The translations under genes and the position numbers were made by a program. A stretch of DNA of 64,000 nt, taken from Klebsiella quasivariicola. Lineage in GTDB: Bacteria; Pseudomonadota; Gammaproteobacteria; Enterobacterales; Enterobacteriaceae. Below are positions 50,206 to 59,015 of the stretch, piece by piece. The DNA is taken from contig NZ_CP022823.1 in assembly GCF_002269255.1 (NCBI RefSeq), positions 1,488,001 through 1,552,000 of the forward strand, given 5' to 3'. The notes below the pieces were generated by a model that did no database searches, was not told where the DNA came from, and saw only the letters and a program-made list of their open reading frames with translations. The stretch's first letter is position 1; every line of letters starts with the position of its first letter.

Positions 50206-50580
50206 TTATTTTTCCGCCACCGTCACAGTTTTATCCGTCTGGGCGATCAGGGTATGCAGGTACGGCCGGGCCTGCTGATCGTTTTTACCAGGGAACCTGA
50301 CGATATAAGGCTTGCCGGTGACAGAGGATGATGATGCCACCTTATCGATAAATTGTTCTGCAGTATCGATACGGTTGCGCGTATTACTTAATTTCAGCCT
50401 CAGATGTGCCACGGCTTCATCGCAAGTATGGGCATCGCCATTGCGCACGAAGATGAGATCGCTTTTTTGCGCCAGGGCATCAAGCATCGCATTAATGCGC
50501 GCTTCCTGGTAGGCGTTAAGTTTAGCTATAACGGGAAAAGAGAGTAACAGTGTCAGCAGCGCGCAGAAAATGCTTTTCAT
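50206..50580 (-). CDS. yfeK: Periplasmic protein YfeK (DUF5329)
   Basis: 124 aa. A signal peptide (MKSIFCALLTLLLSFPVIAK) precedes a small domain closely like E. coli YfeK (CDEAVAHLRLKLSNTRNRID; TAEQFIDKVASSSSVTGKPY). Function unknown. It lies 22 bp upstream of the SnoaL-like gene on the same strand. Confidence 0.88.
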   Translation of the reverse strand: MKSIFCALLTLLLSFPVIAKLNAYQEARINAMLDALAQKSDLIFVRNGDAHTCDEAVAHLRLKLSNTRNRIDTAEQFIDKVASSSSVTGKPYIVRFPGKNDQQARPYLHTLIAQTDKTVTVAEK

Positions 50581-50669
50581 TTTGCGTCCCTTCCGGATTG
50601 GGTTGTCCGGTAAAGTCTACTCTCTTCGCGCCATGGCAATTAAGCTTTCGGAATAGCGCCTGTTTCCGG

Positions 50670-51377
50670 TTATTTTTCCGTCAGTTTGTCGAGAAATGTC
50701 CAGAGTTTCTGATTCATCTCTCGATAGTCCCAGGTGCGCATTTCCTCTTCGCGACGGACAAAACGACGGCCTCTGGCGGCGTTAAGTTCCTGCTGTGAAT
50801 TGGCGATCAGCAGTTCGATTACCGCAGTATCAAACTCCATATGGCACTGGAAACCGTAGACCCGTTCGCCATATTTGACTATCTGTCGTGGGCAGCCTTC
50901 GCTGGAGGCAAGCACTTCCGCCGTTGGGGTCAGGCCGGGCATATCGTTATGCCAGTGGCCAACCACTACGGTATGGCCGAAGTGAGCGATTTTGTCATCC
51001 ATCAGTCCGGCGGTGGTTAGCGTCAGCGGATAATGGCCAATCTCTTTTTCCGGACTTTCCATCACCGGCGCGCCCAGCGCTTCGCCAATCAGCTGCGAGC
51101 CGAGGCAGATACCCACCACGATGCGACCCGCGTGAACGGCCTGAGCGATCAGCCGCTGTTCCGCCTGCGCATTAAAGTAGGGACATTCTGCCAGCGTAGT
51201 GCGTGGAGACTGCGGGCCGCCAAGCACCACCAGCATATCAAAATCGTGTGCGTTTGCCGGCAGTGGATCTCCGGCATAAATCCGCGACCAGGTGGTGGAA
51301 TAGCCATGCTTTTGCACCCAGGTCAGGTAAGCGCCGGGCGCTTCAAAATGCTCATGAACAATAAAATGGACCCGCAT
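50670..51377 (-). CDS. Class I glutamine amidotransferase-like protein
   Basis: 235 aa. The nucleophile elbow is GICLGSQLIGEALG with C91; H179 and E181 in FQCHMEFD complete the triad. It is a stand-alone GATase domain resembling GMP synthase-like amidotransferases; the acceptor is unknown. Located between yfeK and ptsJ, 13 bp downstream of ptsJ on the same strand. Confidence 0.85.
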   Translation of the reverse strand: MRVHFIVHEHFEAPGAYLTWVQKHGYSTTWSRIYAGDPLPANAHDFDMLVVLGGPQSPRTTLAECPYFNAQAEQRLIAQAVHAGRIVVGICLGSQLIGEALGAPVMESPEKEIGHYPLTLTTAGLMDDKIAHFGHTVVVGHWHNDMPGLTPTAEVLASSEGCPRQIVKYGERVYGFQCHMEFDTAVIELLIANSQQELNAARGRRFVRREEEMRTWDYREMNQKLWTFLDKLTEK

Positions 51378-51390
51378 GTTATGGCCTCCG

Positions 51391-52689
51391 TTAGGGGTGG
51401 GTTAAGACCAGCGCCAAATCTTCTGCCAGTCGGTTAATCTCAGCGTCATTCAGGCGACCCAACGACAGGCGCAGCCCGTGTGCTGGTGTTCGCACGCCAA
51501 ATACTTCCCCTTCGCGTACCAGCCAGCCCGCGCGGGCCAGGCGTAACGCGTAAGGCTGGCTCGCCGCCGGCAGCGGCAGCCAGAAATTGAGGCCATCGCC
51601 CGGCGGAAAATGACGGGATCCGTGCCGGGCCAGTGCCGCCGCCAGTTTCTGATTTTGCTGTTGGTAGTGATCGCGGCTCTCGGCCATCGAGGCGATAAAC
51701 AGGTCATCGGTCAGGCAGGCGAGCGTCAGGTCCTGTAGCAGATGGCTGACCCACTGGCTGCCAGCGTTTAGCCGCAGACGCAGCGCGGCTGAGGTTTCGC
51801 TATCGCTGGCGATAAAGGCCAGCCGCAGGTCCGGCCCCAGGGTCTTCGACATTGAGCGGACCAGCGCCCAGCGTTGTGTGCTCGCGGGCAGAGGGGAGTA
51901 CCATGGCGTGGCCGACAGCAGGGCAAAATGGTCATCGACGATAGCCAATACCTGCGGATAGCGGGCCAGCACCTCCCGCAGCGCTTGCGCCCGGGGTTCC
52001 GTCAGGCTACAGCCGGTTGGATTATGCGCCCGCGGGGTTAAGATCACTGCCCGCGCGCCGTTACGCAATGCCGTCTCCAGCTCGTCAGGATCCATCCCCT
52101 CGGCATCCACCGCCACCGGACAGGGGGTAAAACCAGCGTAACGCACCATATTGATACTGCTGAGAAAGCAGGGATCTTCCACGACCACGCCATCCCCCGG
52201 GAGCAGCAGCGCGCACAGCAGGCGTTCCAGAGCGTCAATCGCCCCGCTGGCAAGATTGACTTCAAACGGAGCGGACAGTTCGCGAGCAAACCAGGCCGTG
52301 GCCCACTCCCCCAGTCGGGGGTCGACAGCGGCATCCCCATACAGGCGCGGCGTGCGGATAATGTGATCCAGATAACGGGTGAGATCGGGTAGTCTGGCAG
52401 GATCCGGATTGCCGCCGGAGATATCGTTCAGCGGCGTGGATGGATCGCCTCCCTCCAGCACTGGCAGTGTGTCCCGCGCTTTGATGGCCGTACCGTTGCG
52501 TCCCTGACTGACGGCCAGGCCAGAGGTCACCAGGCGTTTATAGGCGGCGGCGACGGTATTGCGATTCACCGCCAGCTGGCTGGCGAGCTCACGTACCGGC
52601 GGCAGAATTTCGCCGGGTTGCAACACGCCGCTTTGCACCAGGTGGCGTATATTGTCGAAGATTTCGCTGGCGGTTTTTCCGGCTAACAT
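51391..52689 (-). CDS. ptsJ: MocR-type regulator PtsJ
   Basis: 432 aa. N-terminal GntR winged helix (about 7-70, ELASQLAVNRNTVAAAYKRL) fused to an aminotransferase-like domain with PLP lysine K282 (RSMSKTLGPD). In Salmonella PtsJ represses pdxK and senses pyridoxal phosphate. It is divergent from pdxK here too, with an inverted repeat in between. Confidence 0.9.
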   Translation of the reverse strand: MLAGKTASEIFDNIRHLVQSGVLQPGEILPPVRELASQLAVNRNTVAAAYKRLVTSGLAVSQGRNGTAIKARDTLPVLEGGDPSTPLNDISGGNPDPARLPDLTRYLDHIIRTPRLYGDAAVDPRLGEWATAWFARELSAPFEVNLASGAIDALERLLCALLLPGDGVVVEDPCFLSSINMVRYAGFTPCPVAVDAEGMDPDELETALRNGARAVILTPRAHNPTGCSLTEPRAQALREVLARYPQVLAIVDDHFALLSATPWYSPLPASTQRWALVRSMSKTLGPDLRLAFIASDSETSAALRLRLNAGSQWVSHLLQDLTLACLTDDLFIASMAESRDHYQQQNQKLAAALARHGSRHFPPGDGLNFWLPLPAASQPYALRLARAGWLVREGEVFGVRTPAHGLRLSLGRLNDAEINRLAEDLALVLTHP

Positions 52690-52695
52690 TATTGA

Positions 52696-52723
52696 CCTAT
52701 GACAAAATGAAATTTAGCATAGG
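52696..52723. promoter_or_regulatory. Candidate PtsJ operator
   Basis: CCTATG (52696-52701) and CATAGG (52718-52723) form an inverted repeat, 16 bp apart, in the 82-bp gap between the divergent ptsJ and pdxK genes. Position fits regulation of both; protein binding is inference. Confidence 0.55.
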
Positions 52724-52771
52724 ACGAATCATAATCAGAGCGTGACCCGCTGTCCAGCGGGGGGAGAAAAG

Positions 52772-53638
52772 ATGGGCCAGCAAGATGACATACAATCAGT
52801 GCTCTTTCATGACAAAAGCCGGGCGTCGGAGGTTGATATCGTCGCCGTGCAGTCACAGGTAGTCTACGGCAGCGTCGGTAACAGCATCGCGGTTCCGGCG
52901 ATTAAACAGCACGGCCTGCGCGTGCTGGCGGTGCCGACGGTGCTGTTCAGCAATACGCCTCATTATGAGACGTTCTATGGCGGCATTATCCCGGAGGAGT
53001 GGTTTGTCGGATATCTGCAGGCGCTGGAGGAGCGCGACGCGTTGCGTGAACTGCGGGCGGTGACCACCGGCTATATGGGCAATGCCGTGCAAATCGAGCG
53101 CCTGGCGCAGTGGCTGACACGGGTTCGTGTGCGCCATCCTGAGCTGTGCATCCTGGTGGATCCGGTCATCGGCGATGTCGACAGCGGCATCTACGTTAAG
53201 GCCGAGATCCCGGACGCCTATCGTCAGCATTTGCTGCCGCTGGCACAGGGGATCACCCCGAATCTGTTTGAACTGGAGACGCTGAGCGGCAGGCGCTGTC
53301 GCAATCAACAGGAGGCGGTTGCCGCGGCGCGAAGTCTGCTGTCAGATACCCTTAAGTGGGTGGTGATCACCAGTGCACCGGGGGAGGCGAGTTCGACGAT
53401 CAATGTGCTGGTGGTAACAGCCGATGCGGTGGAGGTGGTGGTTCATCCACGGGTGGAGACAGATTTGAAGGGGACGGGCGATCTGTTCTGCGCCGAACTG
53501 GTGAGTGGCCTGCTCAGCGGCCTGGCACTGGGGGCCGCGACACAGGCTGCCGCGCAGCGCGTGCTGGAGGTGATGAACTGGACCGCCGCGCAGGGTTGCG
53601 ATGAACTGATCCTGCCACCGCTGGAGAAAAATCGATGA
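52772..53638 (+). CDS. pdxK: Pyridoxal/pyridoxine kinase PdxK
   Basis: 288 aa from ATG at 52772 behind GGGGGAGAAAAG. Ribokinase-like enzyme that phosphorylates pyridoxal, pyridoxine and pyridoxamine. Catalytic GTGD at 234-237 (D237); substrate region VQSQVVYGSVGNSIAVPAIK. It overlaps the next gene by 4 bp. Confidence 0.95.
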   Translation: MGQQDDIQSVLFHDKSRASEVDIVAVQSQVVYGSVGNSIAVPAIKQHGLRVLAVPTVLFSNTPHYETFYGGIIPEEWFVGYLQALEERDALRELRAVTTGYMGNAVQIERLAQWLTRVRVRHPELCILVDPVIGDVDSGIYVKAEIPDAYRQHLLPLAQGITPNLFELETLSGRRCRNQQEAVAAARSLLSDTLKWVVITSAPGEASSTINVLVVTADAVEVVVHPRVETDLKGTGDLFCAELVSGLLSGLALGAATQAAAQRVLEVMNWTAAQGCDELILPPLEKNR

Positions 53639-53874
53639 AAAGCTACCGGTTAGTGATCCGCCAGCAGGGGCGTATTGTCGGTCATTTTGATACGACGGGG
53701 GAGGCGGCGCTGGAGGATGCCTGCGTGGCGCGGTCGCTGTTCGGCCTGGCCGGAGGGTATCAGTGCGAACTGCTGGTTTCTGACAGTGAAAGACGCATTC
53801 TGGAAAGTACGCCGGAAGGTATGCGCGTTCTTTCCCGGGAGAAATGCTACCAGGTAGTGACCAACGCGATATAA
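53635..53874 (+). CDS. Hypothetical 79-aa protein coupled to pdxK
   Basis: Starts MKSYRLVIRQQGRIVGHFDT, overlapping pdxK (ATGA at 53635-53638), and ends before a bidirectional terminator. Small, mixed alpha/beta, one possible domain. I do not recognise a family; coupling suggests a link to B6 salvage (inference). Confidence 0.65.
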   Translation: MKSYRLVIRQQGRIVGHFDTTGEAALEDACVARSLFGLAGGYQCELLVSDSERRILESTPEGMRVLSREKCYQVVTNAI

Positions 53875-53902
53875 AAAAATGGCGCCTTTCGGCGCCATTT
53901 TT
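53875..53902. terminator. Bidirectional terminator between pdxK unit and crr
   Basis: AAAAAT plus GGCGCC (53881-53886), TTTC loop, GGCGCC (53891-53896) plus ATTTTT. Runs of A and T on both sides allow it to stop both converging transcripts. Confidence 0.88.
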
Positions 53903-53914
53903 ATGCAGCAAGCA

Positions 53915-54424
53915 TTACTTCTTGATGCGGATAACCGGGGTTTCGCCCACAGTCACGCTACCGGACAGTTTGATCAGCTCTTTGATCTCGTCCATGTTGG
54001 AGATAACCACCGGCGTCAGGGTAGACTTGGCTTTCTCTTCCAGCAGCGGCAGATCGAATTCGATTACCGGGTCGCCGACTTTCACGCGCTGGCCTTCTTC
54101 AGCAATACGCTTGAAGCCTTCGCCTTTCAGTTCAACGGTATCAATACCGAAGTGAACGAAGAGCTCAATGCCGCTATCAGATTCAATAGAGAACGCATGG
54201 TTGGTTTCGAAAATTTTACCAATGGTACCGTCTACCGGCGCGACCATTTTGTTACCGGTCGGTTTGATGGCAATCCCATCGCCCACAATTTTTTCCGCAA
54301 AAACCACATCCGGCACGTCTTCGATGTTGACGATTTCACCGGAAAGGGGAGCAATAATCTCAATAGTTCCGGTGTCTTTCTTGTCATCAGAAACCAGAGA
54401 TTTCAATTTATCAAACAAACCCAT
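53915..54424 (-). CDS. crr: PTS glucose-specific EIIA component
   Basis: 169 aa. Phosphorylated on H91 (ELFVHFGIDTV) by HPr, with H76 beside it. It feeds glucose PTS and, by its phosphorylation state, controls adenylate cyclase and inducer exclusion. Last gene of ptsH-ptsI-crr. Confidence 0.97.
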   Translation of the reverse strand: MGLFDKLKSLVSDDKKDTGTIEIIAPLSGEIVNIEDVPDVVFAEKIVGDGIAIKPTGNKMVAPVDGTIGKIFETNHAFSIESDSGIELFVHFGIDTVELKGEGFKRIAEEGQRVKVGDPVIEFDLPLLEEKAKSTLTPVVISNMDEIKELIKLSGSVTVGETPVIRIKK

Positions 54425-54466
54425 GATCTTCTCCTAAGCAGTAATTTGGGCCGCGCATCTCGTGGA

Positions 54467-56194
54467 TTAGCAGATTGTTTTTTCTTCAATGAACTTGTTA
54501 ACCAGCGTCATTAACTCGTCCGTTGTCGGTTGAGCAAGAGCCTGCTCTGCTAATACTTTTGCATCTTCGAAGTTCGTGTTACGAATAATCTTCTTGATGC
54601 GCGGGATGGAAATGGCGCTCATAGAGAATTCGTCCAGCCCCATACCCAGCAACAGAAGTGTAGCACGTTCATCGCCCGCAAGCTCACCGCACATGCCAGT
54701 CCATTTACCTTCAGCGTGAGAAGCATCAATAACTTGCTTAATCAGATTCAGTACAGACGGTGACATTGGCTGGTAAAGATGTGAAATCATATCATTACCA
54801 CGGTCAACTGCCAGAGTATATTGCGTTAAATCATTGGTGCCGATACTAAAGAAATCAACTTCTTTGGCCAGATGACGAGCAATAGTCGCCGCAGCCGGTG
54901 TTTCCACCATCACGCCGATCTCAATGGATTCGTCAAATGCTTTACCTTCGTCACGCAGTTCCTGTTTGTAGATTTCGATCTCCTTCTTCAGTGCACGCAC
55001 TTCTTCAACAGAGATGATCATCGGGAACATGATGCGCAATTTACCGAAAGCAGAGGCACGCAGAATAGCGCGAACCTGATCGCGCAGGATCTCTTTACGA
55101 TCCATCGCGATACGTACGGCACGCCAGCCGAGGAACGGGTTCTCTTCTTTCGGGAAGTTCATGTACGGCAGCTCTTTGTCGCCGCCGATGTCCATGGTAC
55201 GGACGATAACGGCCTGAGAGCCACAGGCTTCAGCCACCGCTTTATAAGCTGCAAACTGCTCTTCTTCTGTCGGCAGCGCGTCGCGATCCATGAACAGGAA
55301 TTCGGTACGATACAGGCCTACGCCTTCGGCGCCGTTGCGCTCAGCACCTTCGACATCGCGAACGGTACCAATGTTGGCGCACACTTCAACCTGATGGCCG
55401 TCGAGGGTAATCGCCGGCAGATCTTTCAGTTTCGCCAGTTCGGCTTTTTCTTCCGCAACCTGAGCCTGCAGATTACGCAGCGCTTCAATTTGCTCGTTAG
55501 ACGGGTTGATCAGAACCTGATTGTTCACCGCGTCAAGAATCAGATAGTCGCCGTTTTTCACCTGCGCCGTAATGTTGCCGGTGCCCACAATCGCTGGCAG
55601 TTCCAGGGAACGCGCCATGATGGAGGTGTGAGAAGTACGGCCGCCCGCGTCGGTGATGAAGCCCAGCACTTTTTTCAGGTTCAGCTGTGCGGTTTCAGAC
55701 GGGGTCAGATCGGCAGCGACGAGGATAACTTCATCCTGAATCGCGCTCAGATCGATGATCGCCAGACCAAGGATGTTGCGCAGCAGGCGCTTACCGATAT
55801 CACGTACGTCAGCGGCACGTTCTTTCAGGTATTCATCGTCCAGCTCTTCCAGGGCAGTGGCCTGACCGTCGATAACTTCATTGGCTGCCGCGTCGGCAGT
55901 CATGTGCTTATCTTTAATCAGGGCTATGATTTCCTGCTCAAGCTCCTCATCTTCCAGCAGCATGATATGCCCTTCGAAGATGGCTTCTTTTTCTTCACCG
56001 AAAGTTTCACCAGCTTTGGTTTTGATGACCTCCAGCTGGGCGGAGGCCTTGGCGCGGCCGCTCAGGAAACGTTCGACTTCCTGATCAACCTTATCGGCAG
56101 AAATTTTCTTCCGGTCGATGACAATTTCATCTTCCTTCAGCAGCAGTGCTTTGCCGAAGGCGATACCCGGGGATGCTAAAATGCCTGAAATCAT
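54467..56194 (-). CDS. ptsI: PTS enzyme I
   Basis: 575 aa. Takes phosphate from phosphoenolpyruvate to its histidine in DAGGRTSHTSIMARSLELPA (H189) and passes it to HPr. The PEP-binding C-terminal barrel ends around IGTNDLTQYTLAVDRGND. Second gene of the pts operon, 44 bp after ptsH. Confidence 0.97.
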   Translation of the reverse strand: MISGILASPGIAFGKALLLKEDEIVIDRKKISADKVDQEVERFLSGRAKASAQLEVIKTKAGETFGEEKEAIFEGHIMLLEDEELEQEIIALIKDKHMTADAAANEVIDGQATALEELDDEYLKERAADVRDIGKRLLRNILGLAIIDLSAIQDEVILVAADLTPSETAQLNLKKVLGFITDAGGRTSHTSIMARSLELPAIVGTGNITAQVKNGDYLILDAVNNQVLINPSNEQIEALRNLQAQVAEEKAELAKLKDLPAITLDGHQVEVCANIGTVRDVEGAERNGAEGVGLYRTEFLFMDRDALPTEEEQFAAYKAVAEACGSQAVIVRTMDIGGDKELPYMNFPKEENPFLGWRAVRIAMDRKEILRDQVRAILRASAFGKLRIMFPMIISVEEVRALKKEIEIYKQELRDEGKAFDESIEIGVMVETPAAATIARHLAKEVDFFSIGTNDLTQYTLAVDRGNDMISHLYQPMSPSVLNLIKQVIDASHAEGKWTGMCGELAGDERATLLLLGMGLDEFSMSAISIPRIKKIIRNTNFEDAKVLAEQALAQPTTDELMTLVNKFIEEKTIC

Positions 56195-56238
56195 AACCCT
56201 ACCTTACTTGTGACTGATATGAAAAAGAACCCGTGAAC

Positions 56239-56496
56239 TTACTCGAGTTCAGCCATCAGTTTAACCAGATGTTCAACAGCTTTCTGCTCATCTTCGCCTT
56301 CAGCGGAGAGGGTCACTACGGTGCCCTGGGTCAGGCCCAGAGTCTGCAGTTTGAACAGGCTTTTGGCGCTGGCGCTTTTGCCGTTGGAGGTTACAGTGAT
56401 CTCAGAAGTGAAGCCTTTAGCTTCTTTAACAAACTGAGCAGCAGGGCGGGTGTGCAGACCGTTCGGAGCGGTAATGGTAACTTCTTGCTGGAACAT
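56239..56496 (-). CDS. ptsH: PTS phosphocarrier HPr
   Basis: 85 aa. Active H15 in APNGLHTRPAAQF and the regulatory S46 region (SNGKSASAKSLF) are visible. It carries phosphate from enzyme I to the sugar-specific EIIA proteins. Confidence 0.97.
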   Translation of the reverse strand: MFQQEVTITAPNGLHTRPAAQFVKEAKGFTSEITVTSNGKSASAKSLFKLQTLGLTQGTVVTLSAEGEDEQKAVEHLVKLMAELE

Positions 56497-56826
56497 TATA
56501 TTTCCCCAACTTATAGGTTTAGTGTTGTGGACCTAAAGTCTAGTCTAACGACTCGACTTTAGCCTGTATTGTTAGCGCCGGCGTTACGTTTCCGGCCTTG
56601 GCGTCGGCAGCGCCTGGCGCTGCGAAGACCTGAGGGCCATTGACGTCTAGCACGTCATTAAACATTATGCCGCGAAAGGAAGACTTGAACCAAATCATAA
56701 AATCGATTCAGCTGGCGGAAATCCTCTTCTGAATAATTTCGCGCATCAAAATAAATGTGCTGGTTAAATACCAGACCCTACGAGGTGAATCAATGCCAGG
56801 AGGGGTAAAACTTTGACGTATGCCAC
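56497..56826 (-). promoter_or_regulatory. pts promoter and leader region
   Basis: A 330-bp non-coding region. On the minus strand a candidate promoter has -35 TTGGTT (56688-56693), 18 bp, and -10 CATAAT (56664-56669). Nearer ptsH a leader hairpin pairs CTAAAGTC (56533-56540) with GACTTTAG (56555-56562). In E. coli this region carries CRP-controlled promoters; CRP sites are not assigned here. No gene is seen. Confidence 0.6.
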
Positions 56827-56854
56827 AAAAAAGCACCTGAAAAGGTGCTTTTTT
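56827..56854. terminator. Terminator after cysK
   Basis: AAAAAAGCACCT, GAAA loop, AGGTGCTTTTTT: a 12-bp stem with T/A runs on both sides, 22 bp downstream of cysK (leftward). Confidence 0.9.
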
Positions 56855-56876
56855 ACACATTATTTACAAGCTGGCA

Positions 56877-57848
56877 CTACTGTTGCAGTTCTTTCTCTGT
56901 GAAGAGATCGGCAAACAACGCGGTGCTTAAATAACGCTCACCTGAGGAAGGTAGGATAACCACAATATTCTTATTGGTAAAGGCCTCATCTTCCTGCAGC
57001 TTCAGCGCGGCGGCAACGGCGGCCCCGGAAGAGATACCTGCCAGAATGCCTTCTTCTTCCATCAGACGGCGTGCCGTCGAGATAGCTTCATCATTGGTGA
57101 TACCGATGACTTTATCCACCAGCTTCAGATCCAGGTTGCCAGGGATGAAGCCAGCGCCGATACCCTGAATTTTGTGCGGACCCGGCTTGAGCTCTTCGCC
57201 TGCCAGCGCCTGAGAGATGACCGGCGAGTCGGTCGGTTCAACCGCGACGGTGATCAGATCTTTTTTACCCTTGGTGTTTTTAATATAGCGGCTGACACCG
57301 GTCAGCGTTCCGCCGGTACCAACGCCAGAGATAAACACATCCACTTGACCGTCGGTGTCTTCCCAGATTTCCGGGCCGGTGGTTTTCTCGTGAATTTCCG
57401 GGTTTGCCGGGTTGCTGAACTGCTGCAGCAGCAGGAATTTTTCCGGGTTGCTGGCGACAATCTCTTCCGCTTTCTGGATGGCGCCTTTCATACCTTTGGC
57501 GCCTTCGGTCAACACCAGGTTTGCGCCCAGCGCTTTCAGCAGCTTACGACGCTCAATGCTCATGGTTTCTGGCATGGTTAGCGTCAGTTTATAGCCGCGT
57601 GCCGCCGCCACGTAGGCGAGGGCGATACCGGTGTTGCCGCTGGTCGGTTCGACCAGTTCCACGCCAGGTTTCAGAACGCCGCGCTTTTCAGCATCCCAGA
57701 TCATATTGGCGCCGATACGGCATTTTACGCTAAAGCTCGGGTTACGAGATTCTACCTTTGCCAGGATACGGCCGTTACCAATGCGGTTCAGTCGTACCAG
57801 CGGCGTATGACCGATAGTCAGGGAGTTGTCTTCAAAAATCTTACTCAT
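56877..57848 (-). CDS. cysK: Cysteine synthase A CysK
   Basis: 323 aa. PLP-dependent synthesis of cysteine from O-acetylserine and sulfide. PLP lysine K42 in SFSVKCRIGAN; loop TSGNTGIAL at 69-77. It is related to CysM encoded 7 kb away. Upstream 57849-58023 should hold its CysB-controlled promoter; no exact site is assigned. Confidence 0.97.
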   Translation of the reverse strand: MSKIFEDNSLTIGHTPLVRLNRIGNGRILAKVESRNPSFSVKCRIGANMIWDAEKRGVLKPGVELVEPTSGNTGIALAYVAAARGYKLTLTMPETMSIERRKLLKALGANLVLTEGAKGMKGAIQKAEEIVASNPEKFLLLQQFSNPANPEIHEKTTGPEIWEDTDGQVDVFISGVGTGGTLTGVSRYIKNTKGKKDLITVAVEPTDSPVISQALAGEELKPGPHKIQGIGAGFIPGNLDLKLVDKVIGITNDEAISTARRLMEEEGILAGISSGAAVAAALKLQEDEAFTNKNIVVILPSSGERYLSTALFADLFTEKELQQ

Positions 57849-58023
57849 GGCCCGTCCTTAACTGTATGAAATTTGGGGGTACGGCATCAGCATACCCGCT
57901 TAAAGAATATGCGGAAGTAAGGATTTAGCATATCTATATGCGGAAGGGAAATAATGGTGAGCAAGAAGGAATAAGCGAGATATAAGGAGCGGCCTTTGCC
58001 GCTCCTGGATGGACGTATAAGAG

Positions 58024-58785
58024 CTACTTCCAGAGACCGTGTTTATCGCGATAGCAATCAACCCACATGGCGGTGGCGCCGCAGATAGCCACCGGGAGGA
58101 TCACCAGGTTTACTACCGGGATCATGGTGAACAGGCTGGTGAGCGCCCCAAACTGCATATTCATCACCTTGCGGCTGCGCAGTGCTTCACGCATGGTTTT
58201 GAAGGGGACCTTATGATTATCAAAAGGATAATCACAGTATTGAATCGCCAGCATCCATGCGCTGAACAGGAACCAGAGTACCGGTGCTACTGTCTGGCCA
58301 ACGCCAGGAATAAAATAGAGCAATAACAGCACGATGGCACGCGGCAGATACCAGGCTAGCTTCTGCCACTCCCGTTTCATAATGCGCGGAATATCCTTCA
58401 TGATGCCAAACACGCCGACATCCGGCGGGGTGGCGCCGGTCAGGCGTGCTTCCAGCTGTTCTGCCAGCAGTCCACTGAACGGGGCGGCTATCCAGTTGGC
58501 GATTGTCGAAAAGAAGTAGCCAAACACCAGCAGGATTGAGATCACTACCAGCGGCCACAGCAGATAATTCAGCCACTGCAACCAGTCCGGTACATGGCTC
58601 ATCAGCGAGGGGATCCAGCTGCCGAGACGGGTAAACAGCCACCAGAAGGCACCGCCCATCAGCAACACGTTAACCAGCAAAGGCAGGAAGACATAACGAC
58701 GTATGCCCGGCAGACCGATGAGTTTCCAGCCCTGCGAAAAATAATAAACGCCGCTACGCGGGGTTGGTGCGGATGATGAAACCAT
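58024..58785 (-). CDS. cysZ: Sulfate transporter CysZ
   Basis: 253 aa, membrane protein (e.g. VFLPLLVNVLLMGGAFWWLF, AIVLLLLYFIPGVGQTVAPV). It imports sulfate for cysteine synthesis. Start MVSSSAPTPR at 58785 agrees with E. coli; nine upstream codons are open. 58786-59015 is the divergent control region with zipA. Confidence 0.95.
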   Translation of the reverse strand: MVSSSAPTPRSGVYYFSQGWKLIGLPGIRRYVFLPLLVNVLLMGGAFWWLFTRLGSWIPSLMSHVPDWLQWLNYLLWPLVVISILLVFGYFFSTIANWIAAPFSGLLAEQLEARLTGATPPDVGVFGIMKDIPRIMKREWQKLAWYLPRAIVLLLLYFIPGVGQTVAPVLWFLFSAWMLAIQYCDYPFDNHKVPFKTMREALRSRKVMNMQFGALTSLFTMIPVVNLVILPVAICGATAMWVDCYRDKHGLWK

Positions 58786-59015
58786 AGCCAGGCAATGCTC
58801 CTTTTTTAACATCCAGGGTGAATGCGCGCTTATTTTATCGGGTCGTCAGACAATAACCAGTTAGGAAATGTTCGAAAAAACAGCAAAAAGCACGATTTAG
58901 TTCATCTTTATGTGGTGAAAGCCACCGACGCACTTGCACTTGAGGTAATCGGCAAATACTCTTAGTGAGTAAATGTTTGCCGTGGTGGCAAGGTGTTAGA
59001 ACAACAGAGAATATA

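Noticed and set aside
54872..56179. 435-aa open frame opposite ptsI
   Set aside because: ptsI is certain; the opposite frame shows no protein features.
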